Assembly (NCBI GenBank): GCA_002471195.1
Contig: DKPN01000057.1
Span: 1-5,771 of the forward strand
Direction of reading: 5' to 3'
Source of the DNA: Bacteroides sp. UBA7333
GTDB lineage: Bacteria > Bacteroidota > Bacteroidia > Bacteroidales > Bacteroidaceae
DNA length: 5,771 nucleotides
Below the pieces are notes generated by a model. That model did no database searches. It was not told where the DNA came from and saw nothing but the letters and a program-made list of their open reading frames with translations. Every line of letters starts with the position of its first letter. Position 1 is the first letter of the stretch. This document shows positions 1 through 5,446 of this stretch, one piece after another. A program made the position numbers and the translations under genes.

Positions 1-1
1 T

Positions 2-91
2 TCTCTGAGAGAAGCCCTAGAGCATCACTTTGCTAATGTGAACATCAAAGTAATTGGTTCTGTTGCCCTGTTCTATGCCAACAACCACTAA
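2..91 (+). CDS. 3' end of an unrecognised gene (partial, start outside window)
   Basis: The frame beginning at base 2 is open and ends in TAA at 89-91, encoding the last 29 residues of a protein that finishes VIGSVALFYANNH. A strong rho-independent terminator follows 29 bases after the stop, which supports this being a real gene end. I do not recognise the family from this short tail, which shows no catalytic motif. The tail has more balanced base composition than the AT-rich cassette, so it probably belongs to the host replicon or mobile-element backbone. It reads toward the cassette and away from the four defence genes' direction. Confidence 0.5.
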   Translation, partial: SLREALEHHFANVNIKVIGSVALFYANNH

Positions 92-120
92 AGAACACAG
101 CATCATTTTAACTGAACTTA

Positions 121-144
121 GCCGTAGCAAATGCTGCGGCTTTT
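121..144 (+). terminator. Rho-independent terminator of the left flanking gene
   Basis: An 8-bp GC-rich stem (GCCGTAGC at 121-128 and GCTGCGGC at 133-140, one G-U pair) closes a 4-base loop AAAT and runs directly into TTTT at 141-144. It lies 29 bases after the stop codon at 89-91, in the correct orientation for the + strand gene. It should prevent read-through into the antisense side of the cassette. Confidence 0.85.
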
Positions 145-346
145 AGTACTCCACCAAAACAAGCCAGCCTCAATAGTCGAACGCTCAGTTGCTCGGTACT
201 TAACAGCAGTTACATGCGTTCATTCTTAAAGTTCAGAACTTCATCACACAACACTTCGCCTTGAAATCTGACAACCTATCCTCGCCCCGCTACCATAGAA
301 GCTGCATCAACAGAATGTAACGGTTACGCGTGAACGGGGTTACGCC

Positions 347-448
347 ATGGACTATGAGTCAAAGCTGAAAGCGGCACATCAAATGTCCCCGAAAAATACC
401 CCCCCTCGAATAAACCTTCCTGTTCATGTTACCTATTTTGAATACTAA
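347..448 (+). CDS. Doubtful 33-codon open frame, possible gene remnant
   Basis: An ATG at 347 opens 33 codons ending at TAA 446-448, with GGGG seven bases upstream as a poor ribosome site. The same frame stays open back to a TAG at 296-298. The peptide starts MDYESKLKAAHQM and is hydrophilic with a proline-rich middle. Its composition resembles the flanks more than the cassette, so it could be a truncated fragment of a backbone gene cut at the insertion point, or simply a chance frame. No family is recognised. Its stop codon lies inside the loop of the inverted repeat at 426-459. Confidence 0.2.
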   Translation: MDYESKLKAAHQMSPKNTPPRINLPVHVTYFEY

Positions 449-459
449 ATAGGCAACAT
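426..459. repeat. 13-bp imperfect inverted repeat at the cassette edge
   Basis: Left arm ATGTTACCTATTT (426-438) pairs with right arm AAATAGGCAACAT (447-459) across an 8-base loop, 12 of 13 positions complementary (mismatch 431/454). No T-run follows on either strand, so it is a poor terminator. It lies where composition turns AT-rich, so it could be a protein-binding or recombination-related site. That role is only inferred from position. Confidence 0.5.
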
Positions 460-558
460 AAGATTCCCCACACACAGCACAATACATGCGTCACAATATC
501 GCTACATATATATCATAGGCGCCCTATCCCATAGACATAAACCGTGTAATGATTAGCA

Positions 559-1884
559 TCAATCATCGCACGCAAAAAAACAGAGCAATAGATAATACAT
601 AACATTTAGCTTATGCATCAGCCTAAATAAACTAATTATATCGCTATTCACTTCGAGTATTGTCTTACTCTCAGATTTTAATTTCCTAGAACTATCAACA
701 ATACCTTTGTCAAAACAAAATGTGACAACTTGCCTTTTCTCATCATACTCCCAATTGTTATGGGCTATAGCATTCCTGATTTTATTAGAAACGCACTTTA
801 ACTCATCAAAACAATAACACCCTTCCATAAAATTTATTTTCAAGCCTAAATCAAGACTGGAGAATTCAGCAATATTATTTATAACAATCTTTTTGTTTCT
901 GATGTAATGAACATTCTTTTTGAACTTATTATATTCACCATTATTATTAATATTCCGCAAACCAACAATCAATACATACTGCTTTGATATAACCTCCACT
1001 AAATCTTTATATATACCTAAAATAACCTCAACCTTGTCATTTGCTAATCGAAGGGGTAACTTAGAGTCTTTACATCCAACACCACTATAATCAGTTAAGA
1101 AAATTGACGGTCTAAAGAACTCTTCATTTGAATAAATTAAAGAGTATATTTTGTTGAATGTTTTTATGGAGCTTTGTAAGTGCTTATTGTTATGAAGATA
1201 TGTGCGAAACTCACAAACTTTACTTTTATCTATTTCCGCCAAATAAGTTAATGCCTTTCTGATTTCATCGTCAGGACATTCAAGATCATTAAGCGCACTA
1301 GATATAAAAAACAACGACTTATAAAAAAACACATCCACATCTAACTCAGACACATTATCTAAAACCGAAAAATTATTAATGTAATCGTCATCCAAATTAA
1401 TTATCGCATAAAAGTTATCACGCAATAAAAATTTCGAGGTCAACAGCAACTCCTTAACTCTTTTATTTTTATAGAAAATAAAAAAGCTCTGGATTTTTTC
1501 AATATTTTCGCTATAGAAATTCAACTCATTCGTTACACTTTTATAGTCATCTATACTAGCTCCATTCTTTAATGACATGGTTGCAATTGTATATGGACTG
1601 AATGGCATGTACGTATCAAAAACAATAGTCGGAAAATCCAAATGAAGCCTTACTATTTTAAAATTACAACGGTCTCCCTCAAAGCGCTCATTAATTGTTA
1701 AATTGATCAGCTTATATTCTGGTCCTTGTCCTAAAACTGGTTTCAGTTCAATTGAAAGGATGCCGCTACAACCAGGACAGCAAAAACTAAATGACTGCCA
1801 CCCTGTTTTATTAGACAATCCAATAGAGCAACTAAAGCTCTCTCTGCAGTAGTCACACTCTAATAGAGACAAACTATAATTCAT
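559..1884 (-). CDS. Zinc-ribbon-like protein with C-terminal HEPN-type motif, putative defence effector
   Basis: This 441-residue protein belongs to no family I recognise by name. The N-terminus carries paired cysteines, C10-x2-C13 and C36-x2-C39 (CPGC), with extra cysteines at 19 and 35, the spacing of a zinc ribbon. The middle (about 50-340) is an AT-rich-coded, Asn/Lys/Ile-rich region without clear motifs, and no signal peptide or membrane segment is evident. Near the C-terminus RNAIAH (R370 to H375) matches the R-x4-H signature of HEPN ribonucleases, followed by an acidic/aromatic stretch NNWEYDE, as in many HEPN proteins. I infer a cytoplasmic nucleic-acid-binding, RNA-cleaving effector. 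The ATG at 1884 has GAGG close upstream and AAGGA 12 bases upstream. A GTG at 1893 is an alternative start that adds three residues but sits only three bases from AAGGA. The gap to the preceding HEPN gene is about 90 bases, so membership in the same operon is likely but not certain. Confidence 0.8.
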   Translation of the reverse strand: MNYSLSLLECDYCRESFSCSIGLSNKTGWQSFSFCCPGCSGILSIELKPVLGQGPEYKLINLTINERFEGDRCNFKIVRLHLDFPTIVFDTYMPFSPYTIATMSLKNGASIDDYKSVTNELNFYSENIEKIQSFFIFYKNKRVKELLLTSKFLLRDNFYAIINLDDDYINNFSVLDNVSELDVDVFFYKSLFFISSALNDLECPDDEIRKALTYLAEIDKSKVCEFRTYLHNNKHLQSSIKTFNKIYSLIYSNEEFFRPSIFLTDYSGVGCKDSKLPLRLANDKVEVILGIYKDLVEVISKQYVLIVGLRNINNNGEYNKFKKNVHYIRNKKIVINNIAEFSSLDLGLKINFMEGCYCFDELKCVSNKIRNAIAHNNWEYDEKRQVVTFCFDKGIVDSSRKLKSESKTILEVNSDIISLFRLMHKLNVMYYLLLCFFACDD

Positions 1885-1893
1885 AAACCTCAC

Positions 1894-1980
1894 AATTCCT
1901 TAACCATTAGGTATAATTGCCATCCGTTATTTAAAAATACGAACAGAAAAAATCAATTTCTCTTTAATTCTTTGTTATTT
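1894..1980 (-). promoter_or_regulatory. Gap with possible weak promoter for the last cassette gene
   Basis: This AT-rich gap separates the HEPN gene stop (TAG, 1981-1983) from the zinc-ribbon gene. Read on the minus strand it contains TTGATT as a -35-like element with AT-rich sequence (TAAATA) about 17 bases on, and a separate TATACC near the gene. None is close to consensus. No hairpin with a T-run is present, so read-through from the upstream operon is plausible. Confidence 0.25.
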
Positions 1981-2721
1981 CTATGGTCTTGTAATATCAT
2001 CCTCTAAATCGTCCAACCATTTTTCAGCACTATTGCTTAATTCATTAATCAATGTCTCTACATACTGAATGATAGAGTCAAACTTCCGTGGCTTAATTTT
2101 GCTTTTAAACTCTCCATGTCCTAGTGAATTTCTTAAACCAACAACCTCTCCTAACTGGGAAAGGTCAAGATTAGAGTAATCCAAATTGATTGCTTCAAAA
2201 TTTACTTTAACCACCATCTCGTTTACATTCGAAAAAGTCATTACCAATTCAGACACATCGCAATCAGAAAGAGTGCTGTTGTTGAAACCATCAATATGCT
2301 TTATAACCTCACTTGTCAGTTTAAATGTCCCTTTTGTTACCCTCTTTTTAAGTTGCTGTCCAGATTGAGAGATACTTCTATGAGAGTCCACATCATAAAT
2401 ATTTTTTATCATGTCTATATACTTATTGAAAAATGGCTCCCTTTGTAACCAAAGAGCTCTTATCTCCGCAGAGTAATGAAAAGCCTCTCGATCAGACAAC
2501 TTCAAAGAGTTTAAGCATACAGACATTGTTTCAGTAAAAAAACCTTCCCATGATGAATATATCATGGGAATTGATATTACACGAAACATATCTCCCTTTT
2601 CTAAATCACCATTATTACAAAAATAATCATTTATACTTTTAATATTATGCAAAAAATCAAGGCTCTCACCTTTAGTTTTCGCCAACTGGACTTTGAAGTC
2701 ATCGAAACTAGATATTCTCAT
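1981..2721 (-). CDS. MAE_28990/MAE_18760-like HEPN protein, putative RNase effector
   Basis: The 246-residue protein looks like the MAE_28990/MAE_18760-type HEPN family, which is known to sit beside DUF262 genes and is predicted to be nuclease-like. The length is about what I expect for the family. Early residues contain an aromatic helix, YSSWEGFFTE, typical of these proteins, and LRNSLGHGEF near the C-terminal third supplies the R-x4-H motif (R197 to H202) expected to cleave RNA. No membrane segment or signal is seen, so it should act in the cytoplasm. I chose the ATG at 2721: it follows the DUF262 stop by one base (TAAAATG) with GGA four bases upstream. The frame is open to a TTG at 2745, which would overlap DUF262 by 23 bases and lacks a good ribosome site. 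Tight coupling suggests it works with DUF262, as effector or partner subunit. It could alternatively be a non-enzymatic structural HEPN. Confidence 0.85.
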   Translation of the reverse strand: MRISSFDDFKVQLAKTKGESLDFLHNIKSINDYFCNNGDLEKGDMFRVISIPMIYSSWEGFFTETMSVCLNSLKLSDREAFHYSAEIRALWLQREPFFNKYIDMIKNIYDVDSHRSISQSGQQLKKRVTKGTFKLTSEVIKHIDGFNNSTLSDCDVSELVMTFSNVNEMVVKVNFEAINLDYSNLDLSQLGEVVGLRNSLGHGEFKSKIKPRKFDSIIQYVETLINELSNSAEKWLDDLEDDITRP

Positions 2722-2722
2722 T

Positions 2723-3835
2723 TTATCCAAACACCAATTCCCCAAGAGCTATGCGCTTAGCTAATTTAGCCTTTGTATTTGAACCAGCTCCTGTACATTC
2801 ACGCAACTCATGACTCTTACCATTCATAAGAGTTATAAAACGCTCTTTAACTTCACTTGGGGTCAAATTATCCACGTTTTTAAAAATACCTACCGCAACA
2901 ATATCTAGTAAATTAGTGCTAAATTGTCCGCTAGCCTGCCCGTCCTTCCAAAACTTAAAAGCTTTGCCAGACAAACCAGCCAAATTAATCAGGTCAAACG
3001 TTCGCTTTAGTTTAAGTTCGAAATCAATATCAATCACTTTCTCTTTAGCTGCATAAAACATGAAATCATCAAGAAACTCTGCGACACCATGGTTAAATTT
3101 ATCCGAATATATTAATGAAGCCATAACTCTTAATAGAGCCTCTTCGACCCCTTGTGATTTTTGGCTTTCTTGATTCAATCCAAGCGCTTCGATAATACTA
3201 TCAATTTCTGCAAGACGTCTTAATCGATCAGCAAAATCATTATTAGCCAATCTAGCCATACAATTCCTAATTTCCTGATCACTCAGCCTAACACCTGAAC
3301 GATTCAATCGCTTAAACACATTGTATTTTGTTTCTGGCTTAGTTTCTTGCTCTAGTATCACAATGTTGACACGAGCATTTTTTATAGTTCGCGTAACCTT
3401 TTCAGGCAACTCTTTTGCTGTCCAACCACTCAGCATTGTTATTATAGGTGTATCATCTAAAACTGTAGGGTTTTTTAAGTTGTTATGAGAACCTTCTTTT
3501 TTTGCAATATCTATCTCATCTCTTTTAAAAATTTCCTCACTAAAAAAACGAATAATAGTACTGACCCTCTGCAACCCATCTATCACCTCTTGTTTACCAT
3601 CGGTATCTATATAGAAAAACAAGGTTGGCGTAGGGATATTAAGAAGGAGCGACTCTATAAACTGGCTCTGCCTTGCATTATCCCAACGATATAATCGTTG
3701 GTAATCTGGAGATATAGTAATTTCATTATCTTTATAAAGATTAATAACCTCCCGCCATGAAATGGTATATGAATCGGTAACAACCTCATCTCTTTTTTCA
3801 TCAATCTGCTCTAGCAATTTTCCTACATCACTCAT
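2723..3835 (-). CDS. DUF262 (GmrS-like ParB/Srx-fold) protein
   Basis: This 370-residue protein is a DUF262 family member. Visible hallmarks in order are PDYQRLYRWD (43-52), IESLLLNIPTP (60-70), VIDGLQRVSTI (84-94) and FKRLNRSGVRLSDQEIRN (174-191). The DGQQR-type motif, which in GmrSD-type restriction enzymes serves nucleotide hydrolysis and DNA cleavage, is present as DGLQR (86-90), keeping the Asp, Gly, second Gln and Arg. There is no DUF1524/HNH domain such as GmrD supplies; the C-terminal half (about 195-370) is helical-looking and unassigned. It probably senses or cleaves DNA using a nucleotide cofactor. Its ATG overlaps the methyltransferase stop by one base (TAATG), with GGGTGA upstream as ribosome site, indicating translational coupling. 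The pairing with a methyltransferase suggests a role as restriction component against unmodified DNA, although many DUF262 enzymes instead attack modified DNA. Confidence 0.92.
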   Translation of the reverse strand: MSDVGKLLEQIDEKRDEVVTDSYTISWREVINLYKDNEITISPDYQRLYRWDNARQSQFIESLLLNIPTPTLFFYIDTDGKQEVIDGLQRVSTIIRFFSEEIFKRDEIDIAKKEGSHNNLKNPTVLDDTPIITMLSGWTAKELPEKVTRTIKNARVNIVILEQETKPETKYNVFKRLNRSGVRLSDQEIRNCMARLANNDFADRLRRLAEIDSIIEALGLNQESQKSQGVEEALLRVMASLIYSDKFNHGVAEFLDDFMFYAAKEKVIDIDFELKLKRTFDLINLAGLSGKAFKFWKDGQASGQFSTNLLDIVAVGIFKNVDNLTPSEVKERFITLMNGKSHELRECTGAGSNTKAKLAKRIALGELVFG

Positions 3836-5070
3836 TACTTTGTCACCCTAATTATTTTTTCATAGTAAACTTTGTCTTTTAAATACAACGATGATTTAGG
3901 ATTTATTTTACCAAAACTAGCCCTAACCTTTTCCTCTCTGATAACATCACATACTGAGAATCCAATATTCCCCGCCATCTCACAGTAAATATCATACAGA
4001 GGGATTTCAATTTCCTTATAATAAGAGTTTTGAATAACCAAATATGCAGAACACCCATCACGAAGAACTCTGTAAATCTCAGACATAGCGGAAAACGTAT
4101 CACTAAAATAACGAAGTTTATTTTTTATATAATATGTATCTGATGCTCTAGAGTTATGAGAAGCGACCTGTTCCAATACTTTCAGACAAATTCCCCCCCA
4201 TAGAGCATTAAACGGATCTGCAATTTTAGGAACAGTTGTAGTTCCCATAGAGTTTTTCCTGACTTGTTGATAACCATCCAAGCCAAAACTCATTTGCAAC
4301 TCAAATTTCGTTGACGCCGCATAATCAATCCTAGTCAAATATGGTGGTGACGTTACAATCATATCAATCGAATTATTCTCGATTGGTAATTTTTTGCAAT
4401 CACAATTCAACACCTTATATCTAGACCTCACGCTCACCCCATTAAAATAATTAGTTAACTGTGCGAGCATAAGAGAAAAATCACACCTCAAAGCAGATAA
4501 TATATCATCAAGAATCAAGCCTGCCTTGAATCCATTATTAACAACCCAGGTGGGATTAGAACCTGACTTTATATCCAGCAATCTTCTGAAGGTAAAATAA
4601 ACCACACTATAGTAAAATGATTTTAGGCTATCCATTTCAAAGTCATGCTCTTTATCAGGCAATGTTTCATCTATGATTTTTATTAACAACCTGAAATATG
4701 ACATCTCCACACCAAGAGTTTCAATGTAATATTTAGATAACTGAGAGCTAGCCTTACATTTAATAATTACACGTTCTAATATAGGAAGACCTTCATCATT
4801 TAACTTAGCTATTATTGAATGGCTTTTTGCTGCAGCAAAACGACTCATTATGGGATTGATATCAGCACCAATACAATTAATATTTTCTTTTTGACACACT
4901 AACCCTGTGGTACCACTCCCCATCCATGGATCCAAAATAACAGCGCCTTGTGCTAACTTTTCTGATTTAAGCACAGATAAAACGAATGATTCGGAATAAC
5001 CGGCGTAGTAAGGATGCCACATATGCAATCCCTGACGTTCGTTTTTGCCTCTTTTTGCGCTACAGATCAT
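3835..5070 (-). CDS. DNA methyltransferase, motif I before TSPPY (probably N4-cytosine or N6-adenine)
   Basis: The 411-residue protein is an S-adenosylmethionine-dependent DNA amino-methyltransferase. HMWHPYYAGY (16-25) resembles the region leading into the cofactor pocket. DPWMGSGTT (47-55) is motif I, GADINP (68-73) is motif II with the acidic ribose-binding Asp70, and TSPPY (240-244) is catalytic motif IV. The SPPY form is most typical of N4-cytosine enzymes, but N6-adenine cannot be excluded. Motif I precedes motif IV, with about 185 residues between them that could hold target recognition. A conserved-looking EIYRVLRDG-type segment follows the catalytic motif. The ATG at 5070 is the first possible start after an in-frame TGA at 5113-5115, but has a poor ribosome site. 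The ATG at 5022 has AGGGA six bases upstream yet would remove residues 1-16. As first gene of the operon it likely marks host DNA to protect it from the downstream DUF262/HEPN proteins. The target sequence cannot be read from the gene. Confidence 0.92.
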   Translation of the reverse strand: MICSAKRGKNERQGLHMWHPYYAGYSESFVLSVLKSEKLAQGAVILDPWMGSGTTGLVCQKENINCIGADINPIMSRFAAAKSHSIIAKLNDEGLPILERVIIKCKASSQLSKYYIETLGVEMSYFRLLIKIIDETLPDKEHDFEMDSLKSFYYSVVYFTFRRLLDIKSGSNPTWVVNNGFKAGLILDDILSALRCDFSLMLAQLTNYFNGVSVRSRYKVLNCDCKKLPIENNSIDMIVTSPPYLTRIDYAASTKFELQMSFGLDGYQQVRKNSMGTTTVPKIADPFNALWGGICLKVLEQVASHNSRASDTYYIKNKLRYFSDTFSAMSEIYRVLRDGCSAYLVIQNSYYKEIEIPLYDIYCEMAGNIGFSVCDVIREEKVRASFGKINPKSSLYLKDKVYYEKIIRVTK

Positions 5071-5117
5071 TTTTAAGCCAACTCGCTCGATAAATAAATA
5101 ATAACATAAACATCACA

Positions 5118-5123
5118 ATTATA
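5118..5123 (-). promoter_or_regulatory. -10 box of the methyltransferase operon promoter
   Basis: Read on the minus strand, 5123-5118 is TATAAT, a perfect sigma-70 -10 box about 48 bases before the ATG at 5070. The hexamer 17 bases upstream is TAGAGT, a poor -35, so the promoter may be weak or need an activator. This would give a leader of about 40 bases. Confidence 0.45.
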
Positions 5124-5149
5124 TACTGAGACCTATCCCTACTCTACCT

Positions 5150-5195
5150 AAAAAATGATTCATTATTACATAGTAATTCATAAATAATGCAATCA
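5150..5195 (-). terminator. AT-rich inverted repeat with T-run upstream of the operon promoter
   Basis: On the minus strand TGATTGCATTATT (5195-5183) pairs with AATAATGAATCA (5167-5156), twelve base pairs with one bulged G and a 15-base loop, and continues directly into six Ts (5155-5150). This has the layout of a rho-independent terminator but an unusually AT-rich stem. It could stop transcription arriving from the right flanking gene, or serve as an operator just upstream of the -10 box at 5118-5123. Confidence 0.4.
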
Positions 5196-5324
5196 TAGTA
5201 TCAATTTCATTATCACAATGATTCTATGGTTTAACCTCCTTCAACTTGCCAACTATACCACCACATACGTTAACGCCAACTTAGACATGTAAAATAATCC
5301 CATAATGAAAAGCATGAGGTATCC

Positions 5325-5376
5325 GCATTGCGCCTCAAATTTCACATTTCATCATCAAATGTGAGCACTTCAATGC
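5325..5376. repeat. Nested inverted repeat between right flanking gene and cassette
   Basis: The inner repeat is perfect: TCACATTT (5342-5349) and AAATGTGA (5357-5364) around a 7-base loop. It lies within a second pair, GCATTG (5325-5330) and CAATGC (5371-5376). No T-run follows on the minus strand, so a terminator role for the gene ending at 5447 is weakly supported. A protein-binding site or a RNA 3'-end structure is equally possible. Confidence 0.4.
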
Positions 5377-5446
5377 TAAAAATGACTACTGAGCTAAGTA
5401 ATACATAGTCACTAACTAATTCAAAGAGCACTACTTACTGACAACA

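Larger units (their letters stand above)
145..558. other. Left non-coding spacer and cassette boundary
   Basis: No convincing gene is seen in this 414-base stretch. Base composition falls from about 42-50% GC in its first half to AT-rich sequence after about 450, which places the cassette boundary around 400-480. It holds a short palindrome AAGTTC-A-GAACTT (229-241), a palindrome GTAAC-G-GTTAC (317-327), an 8-base direct repeat GGTTACGC (322-329 and 338-345), a small open frame (347-448), a longer imperfect inverted repeat (426-459), and a weak 5-bp hairpin (515-527) before the stop of the last cassette gene. No T-rich terminator for the minus-strand operon is evident here. Confidence 0.6.
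5071..5446. other. Right non-coding spacer, regulatory region of the cassette
   Basis: No convincing gene is found in these 376 bases. They contain the operon's -10 box, the AT-rich hairpin (5150-5195), a second promoter-like pair on the minus strand (TTGATA, 16 bases, TATGAA, about 5202-5175), an isolated consensus ribosome site (5235-5241) with no standard start codon after it, and a nested inverted repeat (5325-5376). The composition remains AT-rich until about 5440, so most of this spacer seems to belong to the cassette and not to the flank. Confidence 0.55.

Noticed and set aside
180..221. attC-like look of the AACGC...GCGTT region in the left spacer
   Set aside because: No proper R/L core boxes or long imperfect stem as in integron attC sites, and no integron cassette organisation.
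2186..2368. 60-codon open frame on the + strand
   Set aside because: Lies wholly antisense to the HEPN gene, has no family-like motifs, and is explained by the AT-rich real gene on the other strand.
3485..3694. 69-codon open frame on the + strand
   Set aside because: Antisense to the conserved core of the DUF262 gene, including the DGLQR region; no independent coding evidence.
3903..4103. 66-codon open frame on the minus strand
   Set aside because: Out-of-frame shadow within the methyltransferase C-terminal region, which has clear coding meaning in its own frame.
523..5140. Shared CCTATCCC near both cassette ends (523-530 and about 5132-5139)
   Set aside because: Eight bases only, and neither copy lies at a clear border; not supportable as a target-site duplication.
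5119..5196. 25-codon frame on the minus strand (MIALFMNYYVIMN...) upstream of the methyltransferase
   Set aside because: No ribosome site, its stop codon overlaps the -10 box, and its body is the AT-rich hairpin; more simply regulatory DNA than a gene.
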